Source: Paludibacteraceae bacterium (GTDB taxonomy: Bacteria; Bacteroidota; Bacteroidia; Bacteroidales; Paludibacteraceae). From it: DNA of 64,000 nucleotides. The stretch spans positions 1 through 64,000 of the forward strand of contig JAKSNJ010000002.1 in the NCBI GenBank assembly GCA_024399965.1, written 5' to 3'. Under the pieces are notes generated by a model, which saw only the letters and a list, made by a program, of their open reading frames with translations, had not been told where the DNA came from and made no database searches. Shown in pieces: positions 1-12,000 of the stretch; the first letter of the stretch is position 1, and each line of letters begins with the position of its first letter. The translations under genes and the position numbers were made by a program.

Positions 1-23
1 ATAGTGCAAAAGTATAAAAAAAT

Positions 24-54
24 TTTGACATTTCAAAAAAAAAGTGTAATTTTG
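24..54 (+). promoter_or_regulatory. Bacteroidales-type promoter upstream of structured RNA / mdh
   Basis: A TTTG at 24-27 and TAATTTTG at 47-54 are separated by 19 bases, matching the -33/-7 pattern of the Bacteroidota primary sigma factor. Transcription would start near 60 and run into the structured region that precedes mdh. No better TAnnTTTG box lies between 60 and the mdh start. Confidence 0.6.
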
Positions 55-89
55 TGCCGAATTTATGGCTTAGTAAGACAAAAACCATA

Positions 90-410
90 AAAAACCCCTT
101 GCAGAGGATGGTGCTGAAAGCACCTGATGCTATGAGTTCATTATTTTCCTGAAAAGCAAGCTTTCCGATAAAATACTGTCCTCATATCATCGCCCTCTTG
201 TAGAGGGTATCATCCTCTTCAAGGCGATAAACAAAAATAAATTGTTTTTAGCGCGTAGCGCTTGGTTTATTGCCTTGGGATTGATGCTAACCCGACAGGG
301 TGATGGTGTAGATGGCTGAAAAGATTAGAGAGCTGGCTCACTAAGATTGGCAGACAGCGACAACAGCAATGGCTCGGAGAGACATAGCAGCAAACACAAG
401 GGGTAGATTT
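90..410 (+). ncRNA. Structured RNA candidate (free ncRNA or long mdh leader), family not assigned
   Basis: This stretch holds no credible ORF but many complementary segments. ACCCCTTG at 94-101 can pair with CAAGGGGT at 397-404, closing the whole region. Inside are perfect hairpins: GGTGCT/AGCACC (110-124), CCCTCT/AGAGGG (193-207) and AGCGC/GCGCT (250-262). A promoter sits just upstream and a short T-rich stretch (413-420) follows the closing stem. It lacks the RNase P core and a tmRNA reading frame. A 6S-like or Bacteroidales-1-type RNA is possible, but I cannot confirm it by eye. It could also be the 5' leader of mdh, because the gap between its end and mdh shows no strong promoter. Confidence 0.5.
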
Positions 411-471
411 CGGTTTTTGTTAAACGCTTAATATAGGATTATGCTAATAACCCAATCTAAAATAAATAATT

Positions 472-1413
472 ATGTCAAAAGTAACAGTTGTAGGCGCAGG
501 TAACGTAGGTGCTACGTGCGCGAACGTGTTGGCCGTAAAGAAAGTAGCCAGCGAAGTCGTTTTAATCGACATCAAAGAAGGTGTGGCAGAAGGCAAAGCC
601 ATGGATATCATGCAGACGGCTCAGTTATTGGGCTTTGATACCGTGGTACGTGGCGTGACCAATGATTACAGCCAAACCGCCAACTCCGATGTAGTGGTTA
701 TCACCAGCGGTCTGCCTCGCAAACCGGGTATGACCCGTGAGGAGTTAATCGGCGTCAATGCCGGTATTGTCAAGAGCGTTGCCAGCCAAGTGCTGACCTA
801 TTCGCCTAACGCTATCCTCGTCGTTGTTTCCAACCCGATGGATACGATGGCTTACCTCACCCTCAAGGCAACCGGCCTGCCCAAGAACCGCGTCATCGGT
901 ATGGGTGGTGCGTTGGATAGCGCACGTTTCAAATACTTCCTCAGCCAAAAGATGGGCGTGAACGCCAACGAAGTGGCCGGTTTCGTTATCGGTGGCCACG
1001 GCGACACAACCATGATTCCTGTGGCTCGTTTCGCTACCTACAAAGGTATGCCGGCTACTAACTTCCTCACCGACGAGGAGATTGACGAAGTCGTTAAATC
1101 GACTATGGTAGGCGGTGCTACCCTGACCGGCCTGCTCGGTACGAGTGCGTGGATGGCTCCGGGTGCCAGTGCTGCCAGCGTTGTAGATAGCATCATCAAC
1201 GACCAAAAGAAGATGATTCCTTGCTCCGCTTACCTCGAGGGCGAATACGGCTGCAACGACATCACCATCGGTGTGCCTTGTATCATTGGCCGCAACGGTA
1301 TCGAGAAAATCATCGAATTGCCTATCAACGACAAGGAAAAAGCTCTCTTTGCAGCCAGTCAGGCAGCCGTGGCTAAAACCACTGCCGTGCTCAAAGAGAT
1401 TAATGCTCTGTAA
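472..1413 (+). CDS. mdh: Malate dehydrogenase
   Basis: 313 residues. The protein reversibly oxidises malate to oxaloacetate with NAD in the cytoplasm, feeding the reductive branch of the TCA cycle used by anaerobic Bacteroidales for succinate formation. It has the N-terminal nucleotide-binding motif GAGNVGA, the substrate-binding arginine segment RKPGMTREEL, the SNPMD motif, and the catalytic histidine in GGHGDT. The length is normal for the LDH-like MDH type. The ATG at 472 is the only sensible start and directly precedes the Rossmann strand. The gene overlaps the convergent neighbour by 14 nt at the 3' end. Upstream lies a structured 320-nt region with its own promoter, so an attenuating or structured leader is possible. 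Confidence 0.95.
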   Translation: MSKVTVVGAGNVGATCANVLAVKKVASEVVLIDIKEGVAEGKAMDIMQTAQLLGFDTVVRGVTNDYSQTANSDVVVITSGLPRKPGMTREELIGVNAGIVKSVASQVLTYSPNAILVVVSNPMDTMAYLTLKATGLPKNRVIGMGGALDSARFKYFLSQKMGVNANEVAGFVIGGHGDTTMIPVARFATYKGMPATNFLTDEEIDEVVKSTMVGGATLTGLLGTSAWMAPGASAASVVDSIINDQKKMIPCSAYLEGEYGCNDITIGVPCIIGRNGIEKIIELPINDKEKALFAASQAAVAKTTAVLKEINAL

Positions 1414-2035
1414 TCAACTCTTCCGTCGTCCATAAAACGGGCGCGGAAGATTCAAACTTATACACGCGGACCGAGTCCGGCGCCGAGTAATAATCGGTGG
1501 CCCAGTAACCGGTACCGCGTGTTTCGTCTAATATATACAGGTAATCGTTACCCGGCGAATTGAACGGCTGACCGATATTCTCAGGAATGGTATAAGTGTC
1601 TGCGTCGATGTTGTAGCGTGTGACGTAAATATCCAAGCCGCCCCAGCCGGTCGTGTCCGTGGCGGAGAAATACAGCGTTACGCCGTCCGATAGGCAATAG
1701 GGGCTGTTCTGCTCCTGCCAACGGTTAACGCGCTGCGGCAAGGTGTCCGGCTCGCTCCACGTGTTCAGCAAACGGTACTGACGAACGATAGCCACCGTCG
1801 AATCGACCGGAGTGGCATACACACGCCGATTGCCCAACTGATTCACATAACCGAAATAGCAACTGTCTTGCGTCAAAACACCTGCCTCCGGACTGAGGTG
1901 GTATGCGTCCAATACCTGACTTTTGGGCAGGTCGATGGAGTCCAGCAGCGTCACTTGCGTGCGATGGGTCATTTGTGCCGACAATAATCCGCACCACCCA
2001 CAGCAGAGAACTATCAAAAAACGTCTTTTTTTCAT
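1400..2035 (-). CDS. Exported PD40 (WD40-like) beta-propeller fragment protein
   Basis: 211 residues from the ATG at 2035, which opens a classical signal peptide (MKKRRFLIVLCCGWCGLLSA). Longer reading upstream crosses the promoter and is rejected. The mature part carries blades of the PD40/WD40-like type: an NSPYCLSDG...LYFSA segment followed by GGLDIYVTRY. That pattern is common in Bacteroidota periplasmic or outer-membrane-associated proteins such as the propeller part of PorE-like proteins, but there is no OmpA domain here and the protein is short. Function is unknown. It is transcribed divergently from ldcA from an overlapping promoter; the -7 box ends only 7 nt before the ATG, leaving almost no leader. 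Confidence 0.75.
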   Translation of the reverse strand: MKKRRFLIVLCCGWCGLLSAQMTHRTQVTLLDSIDLPKSQVLDAYHLSPEAGVLTQDSCYFGYVNQLGNRRVYATPVDSTVAIVRQYRLLNTWSEPDTLPQRVNRWQEQNSPYCLSDGVTLYFSATDTTGWGGLDIYVTRYNIDADTYTIPENIGQPFNSPGNDYLYILDETRGTGYWATDYYSAPDSVRVYKFESSAPVLWTTEELITEH

Positions 2036-2042
2036 TGTGGCT

Positions 2043-2075
2043 GCAAAATTACAAAAAAATTTGCATATTTGCAAA
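2043..2075 (-). promoter_or_regulatory. Promoter of the PD40-like gene
   Basis: Read on the minus strand: TTTG at 2072-2075, 20 bases, then TAATTTTGC at 2051-2043. The start codon lies 7 nt further on, so the transcript should have almost no 5' leader. It overlaps the oppositely oriented ldcA promoter. Confidence 0.7.
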
Positions 2076-2092
2076 AAAAGTTGTACTTTTGC
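2060..2092 (+). promoter_or_regulatory. Promoter of ldcA
   Basis: TTTG at 2060-2063, 20 bases, then TACTTTTGC at 2084-2092. The ATG of ldcA follows after three bases, so transcription should begin at or about the start codon. Confidence 0.7.
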
Positions 2093-2095
2093 GGC

Positions 2096-3016
2096 ATGAA
2101 ACACATTCGTATCATATCTCCGTCGGGTGCTATTGACAGCCGATTGATAGACGGTGCCGCGGCTCGCTTGCGCAGTTGGGGCTATCAGGTCAGCGAGGGG
2201 CGTTTTGCCCGTGGACAGTTCGGCCGTTTTGCCGGCACGGACGATGAGCGTTTGCAGGATTTGACGGAAGCGCTCACGGACCCGTCCGTAGATATTATCC
2301 TATGTGCCCGTGGCGGCTATGGCCTCCAACGCCTCCTTGACCGCCTATCTCTAAACGGTAGCGAGCCCTGCTCGCGTCCTCTAAACTCTAAACTAATAAC
2401 CGGCTTCTCCGACATCACCGCCCTCCACCAGTGGTCCCTGCTGCAAGGCCGTCCGTCCATTCACGGACTCATGTGCAAGCACCTGTGCGAATTGCCCGAA
2501 GATAGTGACATGATTCGCTACTGGCGAGCAGCCATTGAGGGGCAACCGCTTCACTACGAGGTACCCACTCACACCCTCAACCGCCTTGGCACCGCCTCCG
2601 GCACGCTCATTGGGGGCAATCTCAGTGTCTTATACGGCTTGCAAGCCACGCCCTTCGGCTTACTGCCTGTCCTGCAACGCTTGCGCGATAACGGGCAGTC
2701 GGCTCTTCTCTTTATCGAAGATATAGGCGAACGGCATTACCACATCGACCGTATGATGTGCAACTTGCGCATGAGTGGTGTCTTGGAGCAGATCAGTGGC
2801 TTGATAGTCGGGCAGTTCAGCGACTGCGATGACGACCCGAGTATGGGTGGCAGTGTCTATGACACGATTAACGAAGCGGTCCGCGACTATGCTTATCCTG
2901 TGCTGTTTGACTTCCCTGCCGGACATGTTGTCCGCAACCTGCCTCTCATCTTCGGCACCCCCGCCACCCTCTCCGTCAACCATCAATTCTCCACACTTGC
3001 GCCTACCACACTGTAG
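2096..3016 (+). CDS. ldcA: Muramoyltetrapeptide (LD-) carboxypeptidase, peptidase family S66
   Basis: 306 residues. S66 enzymes remove the terminal D-alanine from tetrapeptides released during murein recycling. The N-terminus has IRIISPSG, then ARGGYG and the nucleophile motif GFSDIT; the EDIGE segment and the late GH (PAGHVVRNLP) supply the expected Glu and His. The ATG at 2096 begins the family's first beta strand, and the alternative start at 2069 lies inside the promoter. About 14 residues between the RGGYG helix and GFSDIT come from an in-frame copy of a 30-nt palindromic repeat plus 7-nt repeats (2349-2397). The 3' end overlaps the giant minus-strand gene by 34 nt. Confidence 0.9.
   Translation: MKHIRIISPSGAIDSRLIDGAAARLRSWGYQVSEGRFARGQFGRFAGTDDERLQDLTEALTDPSVDIILCARGGYGLQRLLDRLSLNGSEPCSRPLNSKLITGFSDITALHQWSLLQGRPSIHGLMCKHLCELPEDSDMIRYWRAAIEGQPLHYEVPTHTLNRLGTASGTLIGGNLSVLYGLQATPFGLLPVLQRLRDNGQSALLFIEDIGERHYHIDRMMCNLRMSGVLEQISGLIVGQFSDCDDDPSMGGSVYDTINEAVRDYAYPVLFDFPAGHVVRNLPLIFGTPATLSVNHQFSTLAPTTL
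2349..2397 (+). repeat. 30-nt palindromic repeat plus 7-nt repeats inside ldcA
   Basis: The unit CTCTAAACG-GTAGCGAGC-CCT-GCTCGC-GTC (2349-2378) contains a perfect 6-bp inverted repeat GCGAGC/GCTCGC with a 3-nt loop. It is followed by CTCTAAACT and CTAAACT. The same unit occurs twice in tandem at 3421-3480. It is read in frame as part of LdcA. Confidence 0.85.
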
Positions 3017-6000
3017 CGTTTCCCGTTCCGGCGGATATACAGAATACCGTTCTTCAACTCTTTCCGCGTCTCACCGGCTTGCCGCATTTCCTGCCAACCC
3101 GAACGCTCGCCTATCTGAATGATATACGGCTCCGTACAGGTGCCGATGGCAGCGTCTTCGACGTAGGTCAGCGGTTGCTCCACGGTGATGATTTCGCCTT
3201 TATGTGCCACGCGTATGCTCAGGGGTATGCTTTGGTCGCCCGGGATAGTCAGGAACCATAACCCGTCGTCCGCCATTGCCACGGCACGGCACTCCTCACC
3301 GGCGAATATTCCCACCTCGGCATCGGTTACTATTTCTTCGCCGTCCAGCACCACCGCCGTCATTGTCATATTACCGGCATACCGCCCCGCCTCAATCGGC
3401 GTAAACCTTCCCCCTCTAAACTCTAAACTGTAGCGAGCCCTGCTCGCGTCCTCTAAACTGTAGCGAGCTCTGCTCGCGTCCTCTAATCCCGCCGGATAAT
3501 ACAGCGTCATCTCCTCGTTGCCCACATAGCAGTAGAGATAACCGTTACCCGGACTCATCACCTTCAGCGAACCGACCCACTGATAACCGTCCCACGTCGC
3601 AAAGTCCGCACGAGACTTGATAATATCGCCCTCCGACGGATTGATATTCGCCAAGGCCGTGTTCACATCTAAACTCATCTGCGGCAAATAACCTATCCAG
3701 TTCCAACTGCCTCCTCCGCGTAGCACGATGCCGTACTGCATCGGATTGATAACACTACCCGTCACCGTCTTCGTCACCGGTATGTTCACGTGCAACTTAT
3801 ACCCTTTCCTGCAATCCATCACCTTCAGCGACCCTTGCAGCGTATCTACCGTCTCGTTCACTTGCGCAAACGCGTCTTGCGACTTGATAAGCGTCATATC
3901 GCCCACCACGTCCTGCATCACTGCGTTCAGACGCACATCGTCCGGCTGCACGTTCATACTGATCCAGTTCCAACCGCGCTCCAGTGCTATCTGCTGCTCG
4001 GCCGTCTTACCGGCTTTCAGCTTGACCGGCTCCGCCAACGTGCCCACCAACTGACCACCGGCAAACAGCAGGCGGTCGGCGTTCTTATTCGTCGAATGAG
4101 GCAGCGTGATGCCCACGTCCGTGTATGTGCGACCCGTGCTGGCGTCCCAGTACTTAAACGTCACCTCACTCGACAAACGGTTCGAGTAGATATTCATCAT
4201 GATGTAGTGACGGTTATATGCACTCACCAACTGAGGCGATGTCAATCCCACTAACTGACCACCGATAAAGGCAGCCACGAGGTCCTCACTGTCGTCCGAC
4301 ACGTCCGTGTTAATCGTCGCCGTCGCAATCATATTCATCGAGTACTCGTAGTCCGCCGGGTGGATATGCCAATCCGGACGCTCGGCATTCACGCGAACAC
4401 TCATACGCAACGGTGTACGGACCATCTCGTTGCCTATCAGGTAGAGCGTCTGCTCGTAGTTACCTATCGGCAACGAACCACGGATAGTCGCACTTATCTC
4501 TTTCTTCTGCAAGGGCTGCAACAGTCCTCCCGTCTCACTCAACGCTAACCAATCGGGCACATGGTCCACATACCAGTTCTCCACACGACCGCTGTTATTG
4601 ACGATGGTCAGCGTCAACGTCGTGTCCTGTAATGCCGTCTTCGTCAGGCGGATGTACTCCTCGTTCCACAACAGTTGATTGCGATTCACATACGCCGTCC
4701 AATGAATAGGCAACGAGTAATTACCTTGCTCATCTACCAAATCACGCACCTCAAACTCCAAGGTGCAACCCTCTATACGGCTCGCACTCTCTGTGATGTT
4801 AATCACTATACGCTGCGCACTCGGCGTGTACGTACACCGCACCTCCTCCACTGCACGCACCTTACTCAAATGAGCCACTACAGTGGCCGCCTGCCCGCCC
4901 TCACAACTCATCGTGTGCTTGCTCACTCTGTCTGACAGCGAGAAGACCTTGACGGGCTGCATGGCCTCGTCCTGCGTGTCCTCCTCCATCGGGTAATATG
5001 CTACCAATCCCGACTCGTCCCCCTTCAACTCGTTCCGACGGTTAAGTGCGATGTTGTGTGGCATGAGGTAAGCATTCCACAAACGGACTTCATCTATATC
5101 CACGGCAGATGTTGACTGCTCGGAGGAGAAAACGACATGCGCCGCAGCAAAACCGGGCATCTCACGCAATCCCACTACGTCCAACACCTTGCCGTCTACA
5201 ATCAAGATAGGCAATGTGCTATGCCGATAATTGAGGGCTATATGGTGCCATTGTCCATCGGCAACGGCTGTCGCTGTGGGTAATTCCCACGTGCCGTCCG
5301 ATACCGTCAGTTGCACTTTCTTTCCGCTAAATCTGACACATAGCGAACTGTCGCTCAGGTAGAAGAGTGTGCCGTCTTCCTGCATACGGAACCAGCACTC
5401 AAAGACATAATCCTCTCCTGCCGGAATGGGGCATTCGCTCAGGTCCATCTTAGCCACCTTCCCTGCAGGAATAGTTAGGGCGATGTTGTTATTGTTGTAC
5501 CACCACATCTCACTCGAACTGAGTTGCAGGTCCCTGCCTCTAATCACATCACGAGCTACCATACCTTCGCCCTCATCCATTGGCCAATAGGACAGCAAGC
5601 CGTCGGTGTAGGTATCTTTGCGTTTATTGCGCTCGCTGAGCGAGGTACGCCAGTCACGGTGAATGTTCCATAAAGCTACATCATGCATCTTGTAGATACC
5701 TGAAGTCCCTAAAACCAAGTTTCCGCGCATGTCGTACTTGGGAGCGCGTACGTGATCAACAAGGAGTACTTCACGGTCGTCGTAAGCATAGTGTGCCGTC
5801 AGTTCACCCCAGCCGTCGGGGTAGGCATCAGCCACGTATTCGATTGTGACAAAGCACCATTGGTTTTTGGGCAAACTCTCTTTTGCCAAGGCAGCAAAAT
5901 TACCCATATAAATACCAAACCGGTCGTCTGATACGGCAATGTTCATTCCTAAATTGGTGCCTAAAGCATGGCACAAGATAGGTCCGCCCTCGGTGTAGTT

Positions 6001-9000
6001 ATACCAGAACTCGATGGTGAAGTCCGTGCCGCTGTAATTAAAGTCCGCGTCGGAGAAAGCGTATGCGCGTTCTGCCAGTTGCAGTGCCACACGGTGGTCA
6101 CCAATCGGTTGCTCGTTGAGTACGCCTGTTACGGAGATGTTCTTATCGCGTACCCGACCGGCTTGAATGGGCTCGTTCAAATCTACATAAACCTGATTAT
6201 CAGATGTATAAATACCATTGATGGGGTTGGGCAGACCGAGAGCCATCGGTCGTTGCATATCCTTGATGACGGAGATTATCTCGCTCTCGTTGGTAATCTC
6301 ATCGTTGCCGAATGTGCAAGTCGATACGGCCCGGAACTCATATTCGCCGTCCGGGAATTGGGTGTCGGTCATTGCAACAGAATAGTAGATAGCAGGTCCT
6401 TCGATGAGGACTTTTTGTCCACCAACTGTATCTTCTGCATGAGTGGTGAACTCCTGTATCAAGTGCCAATCGTTGTCTCCCACGTGGCGGTATTGCAAGC
6501 GAATGGTATTGAAACTGCGGAAGTTGCGGTCGTAACCATTAACGGTCATAGGCAGGGTGTCCCCTGTGGTGGTGTTGACGGTGGTATTGTCTATCTTCAA
6601 CTGAATGGCTGAGCAGGTGGGCACAAAGTGTGCAGAGAGCCAAACTGTATCGGCATCCTGATACAGCGCGCAATCGGAAGACAGTACGATGGCGATACTA
6701 TCGTAATCCAACACACCCCAGTCGGCCTGTGTGAGAACGAGGGTCTTGGTGATGGGGGTGGAAGGATAGAACTTAATCAGCCGTCCTGCGTCCGTCAAAG
6801 GTGCCCCGTCTATGGTGATTTGGGCACCGTATTTATTGAAGTCTCCTGCCGCATAGAGTTTGAGCCATGTGAAGTAGTCCGGATTGATGTCTGCCAAGTT
6901 GGTCAGGGTGAGCGTATAAATCGCCTTGCCTCCAATGGGCACATCGGTAATGGTGGGTCGGGCTACGCGAATCTCGGGTTCTTCCATTTTCACGGTAGCC
7001 GTGTGCAACTCATGTTCGCCGGGTTCAAAGTACTTGGTACGTTCCTCTCCCTCGTAGGGGCAGTAGGTCTGTCCGCCGCGTGTGGCGAAGATAGGACCAA
7101 ATCCGTCGGGTGCGGCATATACATCAATGGACATATATTCATACTCGTTGGGAGCGAGGGTATAAGCCACTGATGAGGTTTTGATGGTAGTGTTATTCTC
7201 ATCGTAGGTGTGGTTGTAGCCGGCATAGGTGGTGTTCTTGATAGTGAAGCCCACTTTCTGTATTTGCAGACCTGTCTCGCCCTTGAACATCACTTTGAAG
7301 CCGTCTTCCTCGTGGAAAGCATCTCCTGTTCCGTTTGTTTGTGCTTTTGCCGAAGTCAGGGTAACGCCTCCACCGAGGGAGTAGTTATCCAATAACCAAC
7401 CGCCACTGTAATAGTCGCGTGGCTCAACAAGTGCCGTATCAACGCCGGAGTCTGCATAATCTTCCTCTAAGTAACTGCGATCACAAACGGATCTATCGCC
7501 ATAGTCGCGACATGCCACTTCGTTCGGGTCACGCAACCGTTCACGCCACTTGCGTGCCAGTTGGGCTTTTTTATCGGCTTCGTCCCATTGGTTTTGGTCG
7601 AACTTCTGACTAGAGTGGTGTACTCTGACTTTGAATTGCTCGTTTTGAGCCAATACCTCTTGCCACCTATGAATTTGGTTGTTGAAGTGGCAGACTTTGT
7701 CTGCAATACCTTTGGCCGTATCGGGCAGTATGGCAGGAGGAATCATGATATAACTTGGGCCACCGAACGAGTCAACAGGTGTGGCTTCCGGACCCCATAT
7801 ACGTTCATCGTGGTTGTCGCTACCAAACCGCTTGTCGTCAGGTGACAGAGTGGTGATATAGATAGCGTCGTTGGTCAGGTTGGGGTAGTTGGAGTTATAT
7901 ACGGCCTTATCTACGTGTTGGAGTAGGGCATTACGTTGTTTGGTGTAGTTGGGGATAACGTCTTCCTCGATTTCCCGGGTGGAATAGTTGAATGTTGTCT
8001 TGAAGACAGAACCGGTTGATATTACATCGCGTACCACTACTTTATATGTAGGTGGATTGTCTTGCACACGTTCCAAAGTTACTTTACGGGCATTACCGAA
8101 CAGCACGTTTGTGCCTGCACCCACAAATACATCGCCGGTCGTACCGATATATGGATATTCCGCTTTGGTGGAGATGGTTTGTGTGGTTGTGACGTCGTAA
8201 CTATGCGAATTAACCCAACGTGACAGACCGTCGTAGGTATCGCCGAAGCCCGCATTGTTCTGTTCAGATATTTCCGTGAAGGTGATTACGCCCACGCCTG
8301 CACCTATCACTTCTTCTAATCCGCCATGAAAGAGGTGTTCAAATTCCGTTCCGCGGTTTTGCTCGTGCGAGGATTCGATGGTGGTGGAGACGCTTTGTCC
8401 CTTCTCCCACGTGGCGAACGATTGTCCTCCCGGGGGGTCACGCAGTACGAAGAGCAATTGGTCAGGACCGTCTGTGATGAAGTTGGTGCCTGAGGTACGG
8501 GCACCAAAGATGAGTCCTTTGGCCTTGCCGTTTTGGTCCCACGCATAGACGCGAGAGTGGTCGGGTGTTTCGTAGGTGATGTTGATATTGTAGGTATAGG
8601 GCCCCACGATATTCGGTTCACCCACTACAAACAGGTACTCACCCAAGCCCAGCGAGTCTAATAGGATTTGGTTTTGGTTTAACGAGATGATATGTCCGTC
8701 TTCCTCATCTACTTCCTTGTCGCCCAACTCGTTTTCAACAGTTACAATGGCATTGCGCATTGGTTGGAAGACGGTGTCGAGATTTTGTGCATTGTCGTAA
8801 TTGACATACGTTTCAAATGCTTGAATGGTCCACTTATATGCCTTGTCCTGTATGAAGCACGGTACTCCCATCGTATATTCAAGCGCTCCGTTCTGAACGG
8901 AATACAGGGAAATGGTGTCTATTTGTCCGGAAGGTAGGGTTATATAGTGCATTTTTTCACCAAACGCACCATCACGGTTGCCCCATTGCGAGATAGTTAA

Positions 9001-12000
9001 TTCGGGCAAAGCGTAGTGAATGATGTCTAATTTCTGCAAGTAAGTTACCGTCTTGTAGTTGACCGAATCAAGGTAAAGGGTGTCGGTGGCTGTTTGGTGT
9101 ATGTTGCTTGAACCGAGTGTGAGGTTGGCATATTTGCCAAGGTCAAACTGAATAGCAGGATTGGAAGGTATGCTTACTTTCTTGATTTCAAAATCAATAG
9201 GCGGCAGCGCCACGGCGAACTCACCCGTAACGGGATCAGTGAGAATAGTCACACTGTGCGCCAAATTACCGCTAGCTATACCTGTGGTGGTCACGCTGTT
9301 GCATGTAAGCGTGTCGGGGCATAGGAAAGTGCGCTGGGTCTCAGTGCTGAGATTGAGGTTGTAGGTATCTTCCGGCGGACAAATAACAATCTGTGCCTGA
9401 CCTATTGTCGCCTTACCTATTCCACAGCCGTGTGCTTTCTCTTCTTCATCGCTACCACCGGCTACACGACCAACCACCAAGCAGGTGGTATTGTCGTAGA
9501 AGCGCATATTAGTACGCGGTGCGTCGAACATAGCATTCTGCCCCACATTAGAGGGGTCAGCAGGATAGCGACCTTCATTAACAAAGGTGTGTCCGTCTTT
9601 CTTGACTGTGATATGATGCTCACCTATAGGTACTTGGATACGGAAGTTACCTTCCTCATCACTTTCCACGGGCATTCCTTCAGACGAGCATACCTGCCCA
9701 TCGACATAGAACTGACATTTGGCAACAGGGTAGTCGGTGTTCTCGTAAGTCACTTTACCCGTTACCTCAAAACTGGACTTATCCGTAAAGTCGATGGCGT
9801 TGTGGGTGGCTGCATCGGTGCTGAAGAACAACGGACGAGATGTAGGACTGAACTCGTGTACGCCAAGGGTCGGTATCACTTTATACAGCGACCCGCCGAC
9901 GGTGTAGGGAATGTTGTTGATGAGGTAATTACCGTCTTTGTCGGTGTAGGCCTTTAGGGATAATTGTTCGGGAGTAGGTATATTGTCGGGGTCGGGCACG
10001 ATTCCACGCATAGGCAGGTGGTGCTCGTTAAAGGTGGTGCCGGTACGAGATATGTCAAATAACTCACTCTCCACCTCGTCGTCGCAGCGATAGTAGGCAG
10101 TCAAGTGGTTTTCCTGTCCTGTCAGGTAGGTACACATAGTGCGCGCTATCTCGGTTTGTGAACGGCGTATGTTCCAAATACGTATTTCGTCGATGAAGCC
10201 CTCAAATCCGGCGCCGCCTAATACAAATCCCTTGTCAAACGGGCGTGAACTGATGGCACGTTTATCCTTTTCCTGTCCGTTAACGTAAGTAAACATAGAA
10301 TCGGAGTCGTAGGTGATGGCTATATGGTTGAACTCGCCCTCCTCCAATGGTACGGCAACAGGCAGGAAAGTCAGGTCGGTATAGGCATAAGCATAGAACT
10401 CAACCGTTCCCTCTTCGCCCACCATCTGTTTCCAGAGCGAATCGGGTATTTCCAGTTGTGCATTGTTCTTAGCGATGAAACGTAGAGAACGGTTACGCCG
10501 TACGTCTTCGCCCATCACGCAAACAGCCACATCGGCTACACCTTGGTTTCCGCTGTAGGTGATTTGTCCGCTAACCACACCGTAGGGCTGTGCAAATCCG
10601 ATGGTGGAAACCGAGTGAACAACATCGACCAAATCGTTGCAAACGGAATAGCCGGTAATGAAGTATTGGTAATAAACACCCGGTACACAATTGACGTCCT
10701 CAAAAGCATAGTCATAAACACCCACTTTGGCATCTATCGTGCCTATCGTTACGGCCTGACCTTGACTGCCTAACTCGCGGCGCCCCACTTGGAAATAAGT
10801 GAAGTTGTACTGCTCTTTGTCTATCGTCCACCGCAGTTCAACACGGTCGTTGTAAAAGCCCTTGCTGACACTATACGAGGAAATCTTGCCCCCTATCGAA
10901 CTGGGTATCATCAACGAGGTGTGCTGTGCAGCGCCGCGATTGGTGCTGTGTTCGACTATTTGACCCTCAAATTCGATGGGCTTGCAGGTGGGGACATTAT
11001 CTTCCACTGTGTAGGCCTTCATCTGCATGGCTTTGACCAAGGGCCACGACTGCTCGTAATCGGAATAGCGCAGTTTGAGTTCCATATCCTCAGTGCAGAC
11101 ACCACTCATGATGTCCCAATGCAAGACGGGGCGGTTGTGCTCGTCCAATTCGCCTGTCAAACTGGTAAGGGTCGCGTAGTTACTGTTCACTTTCACTTCT
11201 TTCACAGGTGCCATGTCTCGGTCCTTCGGAGAGGCGTTTTTGCGGTAAACACGGATATAATAGGTCAACTCTTTTTGGTCCCGTTCGTCAAACGCAAATG
11301 CTTTGTCATAACTTGTACGCGTGTTGGTATAATCCTCCTCTACGCGCTTGATATTTTGGGTGAAATTCATATCTGTGGCACGCTCCACAATGATGTTGCT
11401 CTCGTCACGCAAACTGCCCGTACAGGGTTGCATCGTCCACGAAATGCCTATCGTTCCGTCGTTGCGGTCCTTCACTGTCAAGTCCTCTATCTGAGCAAAC
11501 TGGGGCACAGCAAACTCTACCGCTTCGGAAGTGATGATGCGCTCGGCTTGAGGTGTACCAAAGTCCTTCTTATAGCCCGTTTGGTTCATCGTGTACTTCT
11601 TTTCGTCATAACCCACATACACGATGGGCGCTTTGTATAAATCCTGCACCGCAGGTCGCTTGCTTTGCGTGAACGGGTAGGTGTATTCGGTGGCGGAGGA
11701 GGCAGTGCTTTGGTCGCCGTTCACACGAAAAGTTGCACCGTTAACTTTCTCGTCCAAACGGAAATAACAACCGGCCGGCACAGAGGAACGGGTGTATTTG
11801 ATGGCCGTCTTGTCCTCCTTTACCAGCCAACTGACATCTGTAATGGAGGGCTTAGCAGGCATTGCCATAAACTGACGATGGCTGTAATCAACGGTGGACG
11901 ACTTGCTGTAGGTGTTCCAATGGTTGTCGTCCCATTCGGTACGAATGACTATCTGCAAATTGTCACCGGCACGCTCAATCAGTTGGCGGGTCTTGTCGGA

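Noticed and set aside
2069..2095. Start of ldcA at 2069
   Set aside because: It lies inside the promoter, before the -7 box, and adds residues not expected in the S66 family.
5968..7173. Long plus-strand open frames of about 180-215 codons opposite the giant gene
   Set aside because: No recognisable protein features; they mirror the codon pattern of the true minus-strand gene.
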